The position numbers and the translations under genes are program-made. Source: Fasciola hepatica (lineage: Eukaryota; Platyhelminthes; Trematoda; Plagiorchiida; Fasciolidae). Taken from it: a DNA stretch of 64,000 bases. The notes under the pieces are model-generated. The model searched no databases and was not told the DNA's origin. It worked only from the letters and a program-made list of their open reading frames with translations. Location: the NCBI GenBank assembly GCA_948099385.1, contig CANUEZ040000164.1:4354501-4418500 (forward strand), in the 5' to 3' direction. The stretch's first letter is position 1. Every line of letters starts with the position of its first letter. Positions 40,391 to 55,217 of this stretch are shown here, piece by piece.

Positions 40391-41150
40391 TCACTTTTGT
40401 ATCCCAACATTCCATGAACCACTTCAGCACCACATGGGGACAGTGCCTACCTTCTAACCTTATCGGACATGTTTCTGAGCCGTATAGAAGATTAGACATA
40501 ACAGCTGCAGTGTGCACTCGACACTTGACAGACAATCGGATGTAACGACGTCAGACCAGGTAAATAAGTATGGGATAACACGTTATCAGATGCTGCTGTT
40601 CTCAAAAGAGAATACCCCTATCTCAAGAATAGTTATACGTGCGAAATTAAAGGGGAAAGGCGGAAGAGAACAACTTTGTCAAGCATCACTTTTCGTGGTG
40701 AATTTTGATGAGAGATCATCATTAGGACAAACTCCACTTCGGCTTCTTGTATGCAAACATTGGAAAAATGAAATGAATTTATCTGGCACACCCTTCAATG
40801 CGAGGCAACCTTAGAGCACTTTGCAGCCGACTGTTTTGAGTGCCACTTTTCGATGACGAAAAACAGAGATTGTGGGACCGCAGATGGTTTGCTTGTACTC
40901 TAGGATTTGTCGAAGAGTAAAAACGTGATATATTCATCCCCGGCCAGTTATGAAGCCGGCTTGTTTATCACGCGTGCGATTTTCGCGAGCCCCGGATAAT
41001 CGATTGAAAATACTGCAGGGGATTTGATTTCCTAGGTATTCCACCTTTGATTTGTGCAGTTGTGGGTCTTTTCTGTTATCGATCCAATAACCGGTGCACC
41101 TTTTCTTGTAAAAACCTGACCTTCTGAAACAGGCATTAACCAGGAACATA
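39960..41150 (-). pseudogene. RTE-type reverse transcriptase remnant (right)
   Basis: On the minus strand, 41,149-40,934 reads through an RT core stretch including Arg-Glu-Asn-Arg-Thr-Arg-Asp, Gln-Ala-Gly-Phe and Gly-Arg-Gly. This corresponds to the RTE motif that precedes the conserved Ile-Asp-His/Gln-Ile-Phe-Thr-Leu. The frame goes on through 40,900-40,700 (Lys-Gly-Val-Pro-Asp-Lys-Phe-Ile), then the C-terminal part and tail to about 39,960. Stops and frameshifts are frequent. This copy differs from the spacer RTE beyond 40,390, so the two represent distinct insertions or an older duplication. Confidence 0.78.
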
Positions 41151-42683
41151 TGTTGGTCAAAGAAGTGGCTTCTAACAAAATATTTAGGAAGTACACAAAT
41201 CCAAACATAATCTAGGATAATTTATCTGATCTTCCCGATTTATTTAGTTATTCTTCTGCTCTTTTATACAGTTTACTTTTATCAGCTCAGTGTATTTTAC
41301 TCTGGTACTAAGGGTAACATATTTAACTACCCACAGTGCAGCGAATTGAGAGCGTAAAATGGAGGAAGATTGGAATAAATGAGTACCATTACCCGATGGA
41401 CTGATATACCATAATTAAATAGTGAAGCTCGAAATAAGCACCAAGTGAATTATCAAATGCAACACAATCGATACTACACGGAATTCTTCCGCTCAGCAGT
41501 AAAAGAAATATCAAGAACTTGTTGTCCCGTTTTATGGAGGCAGTCACATGAATAACTGGTGTGTCAAGATGATTGCAGTCGGATGGCCGGATTACTGTAG
41601 CTTAATGCGGGAGCTCTAGTTCTCATGATCATCATCCTTCTTTCATCCATCAGATGACCACTCCAACACATGATCCAGGATAAGATAAAATAGACAACAA
41701 TTCACTTTGAAGCCCATTTTTTTGGTTGAATTTACTGCAAACACACTGAAGTGATGAAATATCGAAAGTGTGATGCATTTGTTTTCAATAGGTTTCTTGT
41801 TTTACTGTTATCCTGTGTTCCTAAAATAGAATTTATGTACTATAACGTTGATGTAGTTTAGGTCTATCATAGTCGATCAAATGAAAACATGCACTGATTA
41901 GGCTGACCAGAAAGATGTGTGAAATGAATTTCCTAACTCATTTGACACATTCATGGGAACCTTAGTTTAATATTTACCTTGTACGGACGGTTTCGAAGGA
42001 ATTGAATGGCAAAAAACGACATTTCCAAAGACAATCGAAGGGCAATTGAATATTTGAGAAGAATTTCTTATTTATTCATGTGATAAAATTAGGAGTTCAT
42101 GAAAATTTTATAATTTCGAAGTTCGGTATCAAACAATGTTTGCAACATAGGCATCTACCACATTCAGTATCTTTGTGCTCAATTATTCGAGCAAAACTAT
42201 GAATCGTTCGTGGATAATCCAACTTGAACTCATCGTCAATGACGACTATATGTGGTATAGAAAAGCTTATTTCCATTTGTGAAGCAATATTTCTCTTTTG
42301 ATATCCATTGTATCAACGGAGGTGAGTTTCGTTGATGGAAAAGCTTTTGGGTAGCTGAGGTAGATGAAATTAGATGAAGTATTCTCACTTATAACTATGA
42401 ACTCTTAAAACGAGTTACCTTGAAAACAAATCGTTTACGTAGACTTCAAGTGGAAATCAGACCACGAAATGATGTTTAACTCGTTTATTTCCTTTTTCGT
42501 ATCTATCAGACTTTATGGCCGTCTTGTGTACCGCATCGTGGTGTCAGACAATCTTGATCGGTTGGTGTGATTGCCAGTTTTTTCACTCTTTCTGGTGTCA
42601 CGTGATTCATGGTTGCAAAGTTCTAAACCATCAGAAAAATCAATCGCCTAGCTATCGTGTGATTAGATCTTACGCAATAAACG
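41151..42683. other. Upstream region of the multi-CUB gene
   Basis: AT-rich DNA without recognised mobile elements or genes, lying between the RTE remnant and the signal-peptide exon. It is the expected place for the promoter and 5' untranslated region. No TATA box or trans-splice acceptor could be assigned with confidence. Confidence 0.4.
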
Positions 42684-42797
42684 ATGCGAAATAGGAGGGG
42701 GTTTGGTGACCACAAGCTCAGAGAAAGACTCCAATACCAATGGTATATAAACTTACCGAAGAAACATGTAGAAGCATTCAGACAGTCACCCCTAGAA

Positions 42798-42861
42798 ATG
42801 GCGTTGAAAACTGGGTCATATTTGTTTTATGCATTGTCAATACTTTTCAGTTTTGTCAACG
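42798..42861 (+). CDS. Exon 1: signal peptide of the multi-CUB protein
   Basis: This exon encodes Met-Ala-Leu-Lys, then a hydrophobic core rich in Leu, Phe, Ile, Tyr and Ala, and ends Phe-Val-Asn plus one base. The donor at 42,862 reads GTAAGT. Splicing to the first repeat exon completes a GCC codon, giving Val-Asn-Ala followed by Gln-Pro-Pro, a good signal-peptidase site. An in-frame ATG at 42,684 would add 38 mostly polar and basic residues in front of the hydrophobic core. I prefer 42,798 because it yields a classical secretory leader. Confidence 0.8.
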
Positions 42862-45800
42862 GTAAGTTAAACTTTGAGGTTGGAATCAAATAAGATGTAA
42901 TCATTATGATGTAATTATAGGCAGTTAAGTTTTGTTTTTGCGTATTATGTACCTGTGATGACCAAAAAGCATAGACACGTTGATTAGGTCAATATTTGAA
43001 AACGAGAACTTCAGTGTTTTTCAGTAGATAGAGTAGAGAGCAAATCACATAGAAAGAAAGCAGATACACTACTCACAAGTAAAATTTTCAGGGATGAATC
43101 AATAAATTACTAGAGTGAAATTAAATCAAAGAGGCCATTACAACCTAAGCAAAATATTGTTACGGTTCATTTGTATAATGTTTACAGAGAGCATTTGGAT
43201 AGCAATTATGATAGATTCTTGTTCTCGGATGGTTGCCAAAGGAGATGAAGAAAGAAAGTACAATCTACACGTTAGAATAGGCACATTCATACAAAAAAAT
43301 ATCCATGTAAGAACATATTCCACATTAGGCAAGAATGACATCCATCACGAAGATGAAGACTGTTCATTCTGAATACAACTACGCAAAGTGTGCCCCAAAG
43401 CAAAAAAAATGTGTAAGAATGAATAAAAAGCGAAAACTTAGTTTAGCTGACTCTCGCGTGGACTCCACATTTCACGCACAAATCTCAGGTGATTCGACAA
43501 TACGTGCACTCGACAGCACGAGACTGGATTTTCGCACCTCACAGAGCTCATCAACGGTGCATTTTTGCATTCACACCCGGGGATTATTCCCGGGCTATTT
43601 AACGTGAGAGGCGTGTGTATTTCCACTGCGCCCGCCGAATCGAAACTCTAGTCAGGTGTTTCCGAGTTCAGATCGGTCGAATGACATGAGATTTCTGCGT
43701 CGAAGGCTGAATTCAAAGCATAGTCAAAAACGAGGGATGAACATTCACACAAACCAGTCCAACGCGATTTCGTGATATATGAAATCAGGTTGCTGAAACA
43801 AGGACACCTTATGCCACTTTACTACGAAAACGAATATTTATTAAGCCATGTGTTACTCATAGGATTGCCATAGAAATTCACTTAGAATTAATGTCACCCA
43901 TGAGAAGAAATCGAAAACTCTAAGCCAAACGATTCTGGAAAGAATTTTGCGATGCTGTGTTTTAAACTTTATTGATGCAACACGCAGAATACCACAAAAG
44001 GACCGGTTCCGACTGACCATCCCATGAACTACATAGTTCAATTTGATGTCACATTCGAATATGAGTCTGTGTGTCGTCGGTGTATCAAGGTTCCATATTC
44101 AACCCATGAGACTGTATTCACGGTATGACATATACTGAGATAATGCAGTGGGATGTTCTCGAAAACTTTGTGGGTCGCTACTGTATTGTGTGCGTATTTG
44201 TTACCATCAGTATCACTTACCGCTTACTGAAGTTGTAAAAATTTGATTGTCAATAGAAGAAGCATGGTGATGGAATAGTTTCAAGGCTCATAATAATGAA
44301 TTTTACGACGAAGATGAAACTGAGGGAAATAAAAGTTCCCCTTACGTTCCCTCGATTTTTTTCTCACGGTTTTAGCCCAACCGCCAGTTGCAAACTGTGG
44401 GAACCAAAGCCTGCATTTGCGTGATGGGCAAAATACATTTACCATTCCGGAACGCGATGGACCTAGAGAATGTGTTTACAATTTGACAAGCGAAAACGAC
44501 ACGATAATCAATTTTATCTTGGTTACCACGTCTGTGAGTTATTCCTCTTCACACCAAAATCTATCACCATAGAGTCACGGTACTACAGTATATACTTCAC
44601 CATAAATGAAATGCTCATTCATTGATGTTCATCTTTGCAGATAGGAACAAAGGATGGAAAATGTGATCAAGATTATATCACGGTTGGAGATTCGGAAAAT
44701 GACCTGCCACATCCACGGTATATTGCATGCGGTAGGGATGGGCCAAAGTTGGAATTCTATTCCACGGGAAATCGGATGACAGTCAAATTAGTGGTAAAAA
44801 GTCAACTGGATAAAGTCTCAGTCTCGGCTGTTGCAATACCTAGTGAGTACCTTGCTTTGTATAAAATGGTTTCAAAAATGAAAGCCTCTTTTGTCATTTC
44901 GATCACGGGATTGCAAACATTTCATCTCCGTTTTCATACTTCACTCATTGCAAACGTGTTTTGAATAATAAATGAAAACTGAATTATTTGCATTGCAGTT
45001 CACATTAGACGGAACGTTCTTCTTGAATGTGGGAACCATGTGATTCACATTGGAACGGGACGTACAGAATTTATATTCCCACCAACTGGAATCAGCCTGA
45101 GAAGAGAAACTAGCTGTCGCTACATTTTGCTTGGGAATAACAGTGGAGATGGAAATATGACATTCCGTTTCCAATCCCTAAATGTGAGCAGATGATTAAA
45201 GTAGAACGTATCTTGTTATCATTCATTTCACTATTGGGAATGGATGCACTTTTCCAATTCTTCCATGTCTAACGCATGTTTTGTCCTTTCATCATCTCAA
45301 CAACAGATTCCAAACAAGGACAAATGTAATTCAGATTTTGTGAACGTTGTAAATGAAGAAGACTTCGTACTAGCACGGCTTTGTGGCACTACGACACCAT
45401 CGAACAATATAACAGCTGCAGGCAATGCGCTTACGATAGAGGTGCAAGTGAGGACTAATCCGGCAAACAGCTTCTTCAAAGGATACATCTACCACGGTAA
45501 ATACGATCAGCTCAAGTGAAATAATCGTTCCTCTCTAAATCCAGTTAAATGCTGTCTCATCTATTGCGACTCAAACTTAGATGAGGCTCAATAATTCGAT
45601 GTGAAATATGTTGTTGCTTTTCAGAGAGTTCGAAACCGATTCACGAAACGTCTACAAGTGCACCAATACTAACAACAGTGGGAACGACATCAGCGCAAAC
45701 AGGTGAGTATACACTAGTATTTTTCCGATTCCCCTAACACTTACTGGCTCAGTGACTCCGAGAGAAATACACGGCTAATCCTATTTCACAATTCATAGTA

Positions 45801-46124
45801 TGAATAGCCGACATCGAATGAAAAAATCGAACATCAACTGTAATATTTTACGTCTGTTGGGGCAAATCAGATCAGGGAATCTTCAGCGCAAATTACCAAA
45901 TCGGGAAAATTGCTGATCACATTAGTTGCAATCTGTATATGACATGATGTCATAGAACTGCGTGCTTGTGGTAACGGTATGATATCAATGCGCAATTCTC
46001 ATCGGCCAAAGTAGTTACTTATTCGGGAAACGGCTTCAATGGCTGTTTGCAACAAACATAACGAACCATCAGTTCTAAGTGTGGTCGAAGACAGATAAGA
46101 TGTTCGACGTTGAAACAATTGTGT

Positions 46125-46159
<35 letters not shown>

Positions 46160-49142
46160 CATTTTTCGGATACCTATTTGACGTAACGGTCGAGGTAATT
46201 ACAACGTTTCGGTTGAAAATATATACTGCCTAAGGCATTGACCATAAAACAATGCCACTTGAATAAAGTCATCATTGTCATCATCGTGAACACTAACATT
46301 TGAAATGAAATCAGAGTTTTGAACAGGTTGAACGTGTATGCCTAATAAGTCGATGTTCACGGTGCGCAGGTCTTTCGAGAATGTTTTGCACGCAAATGTT
46401 TCCCATAGATGTGCACTTCGTTAACGCTGTCCGCCTGAGGTAAAACGGCGAGCGTGCAAACTTACTTCTCCAAAATCATTTCGATCAGAACAACAATCCA
46501 AATTTATGTTGATAGGTTGCTCTTCCACGAATGTCGAAGTAGATTGAAACAAATGATCCTATGGAAGATCACTTTAAATTCTATTAGGATTATACCGTGC
46601 CCGGTCCTCACCAGACGTTTGCCAGTCACACTGAACCCAAAATTTGAATGAGCTTCATTTTGTTCCCAACTGCACTGCTATAACCTAGGTCAGATCGCTT
46701 TTAGGATAAAGAATCATATGCGCTTCACAATTCTACACGTTTCTCTATTAGCTTTGTAGATCGTAATTGGAACTCAGTTCCATCTGGAAGTTAAATCTAT
46801 GCCTTGGTGCCTAAGACACAAAACACTTATGCTAATTTACTACCAAATGTAAGAATAACTCGAGCATGTGTTACCCATAGGATTGTCGTAGAAATTCACA
46901 TAGAAATAATGTCACCCATGAGACGAAATCGAAAACTCTAAGCCAAACGATTCTGGAAAGAATTTTGCGATGCTGTGTTTTAAACCTAACTGATACAACC
47001 CGCAGAATACCACAAGAGGACCAGGTCCGCCTGACCATCCCATGAACTACATAGTTCAATTTGATGCCACCTTCGAATATGAGTCTGTGTGACGTCGGTG
47101 TATCAAGGTTCCATATTCAACCCATGAGACTGTATTCACGGTATGACATATACTGAGATAATGCAGTGGGATGTTCTCGAAAACTTTGTTGGTCGCTACT
47201 GTATTGTGTGCGTATTTGTTACCATCAGTATCACTTGCCGCTTACTGAAGTTGTAAAAATTTGATTGTCAATAGACGAGGCATGGTAATGGAATAGTTTC
47301 AAGGCTCATAATAATGAATTTTACGACGAAGATGAAACTGAGGGAAATAAAAGTTCCCCTTACGTTCCCTCGATTTTTCTCTCACGGTTTTAGCCCAACC
47401 GCCAGTTGCAAACTGTGGGAACCAAAGCCTGCATTTGCGTGATGGGCAAAATACATTTACCATTCCGGAACGCGATGGACCTAGAGAATGTGTTTACAAT
47501 TTGACAAGCGAAAACGACACGATAATCAATTTTATCTTGGTTACCACGTCTGTGAGTTATTCCTCTTCACACCAAAATCTATCACCATAGAGTCACGGTA
47601 CTACAGTATATACTTCACCATAAATGAAATGCTCATTCATTGATGTTCATCTTTGCAGATAGGAACAAAGGATGGAAAATGTGATCAAGATTATATCACG
47701 GTTGGAGATTCGGAAAATGACCTGCCACATCCACGGTATATTGCATGCGGTAGGGATGGGCCAAAGTTGGAATTCTATTCCACGGGAAATCGGATGACAG
47801 TCAAATTAGTGGTAAAAAGTCAACTGGATAAAGTCTCAGTCTCGGCTGTTGCAATACCTAGTGAGTACCTTGCTTTGTATAAAATGGTTTCAAAAATGAA
47901 AGCCTCTTTTGTCATTTCGATCACGGGATTGCAAACATTTCATCTCCGTTTTCATACTTCACTCATTGCAAACGTGTTTTGAATAATAAATGAAAACTGA
48001 ATTATTTGCATTGCAGTTCACATTAGACGGAACGTTCTTCCTGAATGTGGGAACCATGTGATTCACATTGGAACGGGACGTACAGAATTTATATTCCCAC
48101 CAACTGGAATCAGCCTGAGAAGAGAAACTAGCTGTCGCTACTTTTTGCTTGGGAATAACAGTGGAGATGGAAATATGACATTCCGTTTCCAATCCCTAAA
48201 TGTGAGCAGATGATTAAAGTAGAACGTATCTTGTTATCATTCATTTCACTATTGGGAATGGATGCACTTTTCCAATTCTTCCATGTCTAACGCATGTTTT
48301 GTCCTTTCATCATCTCAACAACAGATTCCAAACAAGGACAAATGTAATTCAGATTTTGTGAACGTTGTAAATGAAGAAGACTTCGTACTAGCACGGCTTT
48401 GTGGCACTACGACACCATCGAACAATATAACAGCTGCAGGCAATGCGCTTACGATAGAGGTGCAAGTGAGGACTAATCCGGCAAACAGCTTCTTCAAAGG
48501 ATACATCTACCACGGTAAATACGATCAGCTCAAGTGAAATAATCGTTCCTCTCTAAATCCAGTTAAATGCTGTCTCATCTATTGCGACTCAAACTTAGAT
48601 GAGGCTCAATAATTCGATGTGAAATATGTTGTTGCTTTTCAGAGAGTTCGAAACCGATTCACGAAACGTCTACAAGTGCACCAATACTAACAACAGTGGG
48701 AACGACATCAGCGCAAACAGGTGAGTATACACTAGTATTTTTCCGATTCCCCTAACACTTACTGGCTCAGTGACTCCGAGAGAAATACACGGCTAATCCT
48801 ATTTCACAATTCATAGTATGAATAGCCGACATCGAATGAAAAAATCGAACATCAACTGTAATATTTTACGTCTGTTGGGGCAAATCAGATCAGGGAATCT
48901 TCAGCGCAAATTACCAAATCGGGAAAATTGCTGATCACATTAGTTGCAATCTGTATATGACATGATGTCATAGAACTGCGTGCTTGTGGTAACGGTATGA
49001 TATCAATGCGCAATTCTCATCGGCCAAAGTAGTTACTTATTCGGGAAACGGCTTCAATGGCTGTTTGCAACAAACATAACGAACCATCAGTTCTAAGTGT
49101 GGTCGAAGACAGATAAGATGTTCGACGTTGAAACAATTGTGT

Positions 49143-49177
<35 letters not shown>

Positions 49178-52160
49178 CATTTTTCGGATACCTATTTGAC
49201 GTAACGGTCGAGGTAATTACAACGTTTCGGTTGAAAATATATACTGCCTAAGGCATTGACCATAAAACAATGCCACTTGAATAAAGTCATCATTGTCATC
49301 ATCGTGAACACTAACATTTGAAATGAAATCAGAGTTTTGAACAGGTTGAACGTGTATGCCTAATAAGTCGATGTTCACGGTGCGCAGGTCTTTCGAGAAT
49401 GTTTTGCACGCAAATGTTTCCCATAGATGTGCACTTCGTTAACGCTGTCCGCCTGAGGTAAAACGGCGAGCGTGCAAACTTACTTCTCCAAAATCATTTC
49501 GATCAGAACAACAATCCAAATTTATGTTGATAGGTTGCTCTTCCACGAATGTCGAAGTAGATTGAAACAAATGATCCTATGGAAGATCACTTTAAATTCT
49601 ATTAGGATTATACCGTGCCCGGTCCTCACCAGACGTTTGCCAGTCACACTGAACCCAAAATTTGAATGAGCTTCATTTTGTTCCCAACTGCACTGCTATA
49701 ACCTAGGTCAGATCGCTTTTAGGATAAAGAATCATATGCGCTTCACAATTCTACACGTTTCTCTATTAGCTTTGTAGATCGTAATTGGAACTCAGTTCCA
49801 TCTGGAAGTTAAATCTATGCCTTGGTGCCTAAGACACAAAACACTTATGCTAATTTACTACCAAATGTAAGAATAACTCGAGCATGTGTTACCCATAGGA
49901 TTGTCGTAGAAATTCACATAGAAATAATGTCACCCATGAGACGAAATCGAAAACTCTAAGCCAAACGATTCTGGAAAGAATTTTGCGATGCTGTGTTTTA
50001 AACCTAACTGATACAACCCGCAGAATACCACAAGAGGACCAGGTCCGCCTGACCATCCCATGAACTACATAGTTCAATTTGATGCCACCTTCGAATATGA
50101 GTCTGTGTGACGTCGGTGTATCAAGGTTCCATATTCAACCCATGAGACTGTATTCACGGTATGACATATACTGAGATAATGCAGTGGGATGTTCTCGAAA
50201 ACTTTGTTGGTCGCTACTGTATTGTGTGCGTATTTGTTACCATCAGTATCACTTACCGCTTACTGAAGTTGTAAAAATTTGATTGTCAATAGACGAGGCA
50301 TGGTAATGGAATAGTTTCAAGGCTCATAATAATGAATTTTACGACGAAGATGAAACTGAGGGAAATAAAAGTTCCCCTTACGTTCCCTCGATTTTTCTCT
50401 CACGGTTTTAGCCCAACCGCCAGTTGCAAACTGTGGGAACCAAAGCCTGCATTTGCGTGATGGGCAAAATACATTTACCATTCCGGAACGCGATGGACCT
50501 AGAGAATGTGTTTACAATTTGACAAGCGAAAACGACACGATAATCAATTTTATCTTGGTTACCACGTCTGTGAGTTATTCCTCTTCACACCAAAATCTAT
50601 CACCATAGAGTCACGGTACTACAGTATATACTTCACCATAAATGAAATGCTCATTCATTGATGTTCATCTTTGCAGATAGGAACAAAGGATGGAAAATGT
50701 GATCAAGATTATATCACGGTTGGAGATTCGGAAAATGACCTGCCACATCCACGGTATATTGCATGCGGTAGGGATGGGCCAAAGTTGGAATTCTATTCCA
50801 CGGGAAATCGGATGACAGTCAAATTAGTGGTAAAAAGTCAACTGGATAAAGTCTCAGTCTCGGCTGTTGCAATACCTAGTGAGTACCTTGCTTTGTATAA
50901 AATGGTTTCAAAAATGAAAGCCTCTTTTGTCATTTCGATCACGGGATTGCAAACATTTCATCTCCGTTTTCATACTTCACTCATTGCAAACGTGTTTTGA
51001 ATAATAAATGAAAACTGAATTATTTGCATTGCAGTTCACATTAGACGGAACGTTCTTCCTGAATGTGGGAACCATGTGATTCACATTGGAACGGGACGTA
51101 CAGAATTTATATTCCCACCAACTGGAATCAGCCTGAGAAGAGAAACTAGCTGTCGCTACTTTTTGCTTGGGAATAACAGTGGAGATGGAAATATGACATT
51201 CCGTTTCCAATCCCTAAATGTGAGCAGATGATTAAAGTAGAACGTATCTTGTTATCATTCATTTCACTATTGGGAATGGATGCACTTTTCCAATTCTTCC
51301 ATGTCTAACGCATGTTTTGTCCTTTCATCATCTCAACAACAGATTCCAAACAAGGACAAATGTAATTCAGATTTTGTGAACGTTGTAAATGAAGAAGACT
51401 TCGTACTAGCACGGCTTTGTGGCACTACGACACCATCGAACAATATAACAGCTGCAGGCAATGCGCTTACGATAGAGGTGCAAGTGAGGACTAATCCGGC
51501 AAACAGCTTCTTCAAAGGATACATCTACCACGGTAAATACGATCAGCTCAAGTGAAATAATCGTTCCTCTCTAAATCCAGTTAAATGCTGTCTCATCTAT
51601 TGCGACTCAAACTTAGATGAGGCTCAATAATTCGATGTGAAATATGTTGTTGCTTTTCAGAGAGTTCGAAACCGATTCACGAAACGTCTACAAGTGCACC
51701 AATACTAACAACAGTGGGAACGACATCAGCGCAAACAGGTGAGTATACACTAGTATTTTTCCGATTCCCCTAACACTTACTGGCTCAGTGACTCCGAGAG
51801 AAATACACGGCTAATCCTATTTCACAATTCATAGTATGAATAGCCGACATCGAATGAAAAAATCGAACATCAACTGTAATATTTTACGTCTGTTGGGGCA
51901 AATCAGATCAGGGAATCTTCAGCGCAAATTACCAAATCGGGAAAATTGCTGATCACATTAGTTGCAATCTGTATATGACATGATGTCATAGAACTGCGTG
52001 CTTGTGGTAACGGTATGATATCAATGCGCAATTCTCATCGGCCAAAGTAGTTACTTATTCGGGAAACGGCTTCAATGGCTGTTTGCAACAAACATAACGA
52101 ACCATCAGTTCTAAGTGTGGTCGAAGACAGATAAGATGTTCGACGTTGAAACAATTGTGT

Positions 52161-52197
<37 letters not shown>

Positions 52198-55180
52198 CAT
52201 TTTTCGGATACCTATTTGACGTAACGGTCGAGGTAATTACAACGTTTCGGTTGAAAATATATACTGCCTAAGGCATTGACCATAAAACAATGCCACTTGA
52301 ATAAAGTCATCATTGTCATCATCGTGAACACTAACATTTGAAATGAAATCAGAGTTTTGAACAGGTTGAACGTGTATGCCTAATAAGTCGATGTTCACGG
52401 TGCGCAGGTCTTTCGAGAATGTTTTGCACGCAAATGTTTCCCATAGATGTGCACTTCGTTAACGCTGTCCGCCTGAGGTAAAACGGCGAGCGTGCAAACT
52501 TACTTCTCCAAAATCATTTCGATCAGAACAACAATCCAAATTTATGTTGATAGGTTGCTCTTCCACGAATGTCGAAGTAGATTGAAACAAATGATCCTAT
52601 GGAAGATCACTTTAAATTCTATTAGGATTATACCGTGCCCGGTCCTCACCAGACGTTTGCCAGTCACACTGAACCCAAAATTTGAATGAGCTTCATTTTG
52701 TTCCCAACTGCACTGCTATAACCTAGGTCAGATCGCTTTTAGGATAAAGAATCATATGCGCTTCACAATTCTACACGTTTCTCTATTAGCTTTGTAGATC
52801 GTAATTGGAACTCAGTTCCATCTGGAAGTTAAATCTATGCCTTGGTGCCTAAGACACAAAACACTTATGCTAATTTACTACCAAATGTAAGAATAACTCG
52901 AGCATGTGTTACCCATAGGATTGTCGTAGAAATTCACATAGAAATAATGTCACCCATGAGACGAAATCGAAAACTCTAAGCCAAACGATTCTGGAAAGAA
53001 TTTTGCGATGCTGTGTTTTAAACCTAACTGATACAACCCGCAGAATACCACAAGAGGACCAGGTCCGCCTGACCATCCCATGAACTACATAGTTCAATTT
53101 GATGCCACCTTCGAATATGAGTCTGTGTGACGTCGGTGTATCAAGGTTCCATATTCAACCCATGAGACTGTATTCACGGTATGACATATACTGAGATAAT
53201 GCAGTGGGATGTTCTCGAAAACTTTGTTGGTCGCTACTGTATTGTGTGCGTATTTGTTACCATCAGTATCACTTGCCGCTTACTGAAGTTGTAAAAATTT
53301 GATTGTCAATAGACGAGGCATGGTGATGGAATAGTTTCAAGGCTCATAATAATGAATTTTACGACGAAGATGAAACTGATGGAAATAAAAGTTCCCCTTA
53401 CGTTCCCTCGATTTTTTTCTCACGGATTCAGCCCAACCGCCAGTTGCAAACTGTGGGAACCAAAGCCTGCATTTGCGTGATGGGCAAAATACATTTACCA
53501 TTCCGGAACGCGATGGACCTAGAGAATGTGTTTACAATTTGACAAGCGAAAACGACACGATAATCAATTTTATCTTGGTTACCACGTCTGTGAGTTATTC
53601 CTCTTCACACCAAAATCTATCACCATAGAGTCACGGTACTACAGTATATACTTCACCATAAATGAAATGCTCATTCATTGATGTTCATCTTTGCAGATAG
53701 GAACAAAGGATGGAAAATGTGATCAAGATTATATCACGGTTGGAGATTCGGAAAATGACCTGCCACATCCACGGTATATTGCATGCGGTAGGGATGGGCC
53801 AAAGTTGGAATTCTATTCCACGGGAAATCGGATGACAGTCAAATTAGTGGTAAAAAGTCAACTGGATAAAGTCTCAGTCTCGGCTGTTGCAATACCTAGT
53901 GAGTACCTTGCTTTGTATAAAATGGTTTCAAAAATGAAAGCCTCTTTTGTCATTTCGATCACGGGATTGCAAACATTTCATCTCCGTTTTCATACTTCAC
54001 TCATTGCAAACGTGTTTTGAATAATAAATGAAAACTGAATTATTTGCATTGCAGTTCACATTAGACGGAACGTTCTTCCTGAATGTGGGAACCATGTGAT
54101 TCACATTGGAACGGGACGTACAGAATTTATATTCCCACCAACTGGAATCAGCCTGAGAAGAGAAACTAGCTGTCGCTACTTTTTGCTTGGGAATAACAGT
54201 GGAGATGGAAATATGACATTCCGTTTCCAATCCCTAAATGTGAGCAGATGATTAAAGTAGAACGTATCTTGTTATCATTCATTTCACTATTGGGAATGGA
54301 TGCACTTTTCCAATTCTTCCATGTCTAACGCATGTTTTGTCCTTTCATCATCTCAACAACAGATTCCAAACAAGGACAAATGTAATTCAGATTTTGTGAA
54401 CGTTGTAAATGAAGAAGACTTCGTACTAGCACGGCTTTGTGGCACTACGACACCATCGAACAATATAACAGCTGCAGGCAATGCGCTTACGATAGAGGTG
54501 CAAGTGAGGACTAATCCGGCAAACAGCTTCTTCAAAGGATACATCTACCACGGTAAATACGATCAGCTCAAGTGAAATAATCGTTCCTCTCTAAATCCAG
54601 TTAAATGCTGTCTCATCTATTGCGACTCAAACTTAGATGAGGCTCAATAATTCGATGTGAAATATGTTGTTGCTTTTCAGAGAGTTCGAAACCGATTCAC
54701 GAAACGTCTACAAGTGCACCAATACTAACAACAGTGGGAACGACATCAGCGCAAACAGGTGAGTATACACTAGTATTTTTCCGATTCCCCTAACACTTAC
54801 TGGCTCAGTGACTCCGAGAGAAATACACGGCTAATCCTATTTCACAATTCATAGTATGAATAGCCGACATCGAATGAAAAAATCGAACATCAACTGTAAT
54901 ATTTTACGTCTGTTGGGGCAAATCAGATCAGGGAATCTTCAGCGCAAATTACCAAATCGGGAAAATTGCTGATCACATTAGTTGCAATCTGTATATGACA
55001 TGATGTCATAGAACTGCGTGCTTGTGGTAACGGTATGATATCAATGCGCAATTCTCATCGGCCAAAGTAGTTACTTATTCGGGAAACGGCTTCAATGGCT
55101 GTTTGCAACAAACATAACGAACCATCAGTTCTAAGTGTGGTCGAAGACAGATAAGATGTTCGACGTTGAAACAATTGTGT

Positions 55181-55217
<37 letters not shown>

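Noticed and set aside
42684..42797. Upstream in-frame ATG extending the signal-peptide exon
   Set aside because: It would place 38 mostly polar and basic residues before the hydrophobic core, destroying the classical leader. The ATG at 42,798 is the better start, though the longer form is not excluded.
44941..45174. Minus-strand open frames repeated in every CUB unit (e.g. 44,941-45,174; 45,297-45,488; 43,853-44,041)
   Set aside because: They are antisense to the CUB exons or lie in introns, and they recur only because the unit recurs. The plus-strand exons have consistent splice phases and domain structure.
46454..46651. 65-codon plus-strand frame in each inter-unit intron
   Set aside because: It starts after the donor of the linker exon, has no splice support or domain, and its conservation equals that of surrounding intron sequence.
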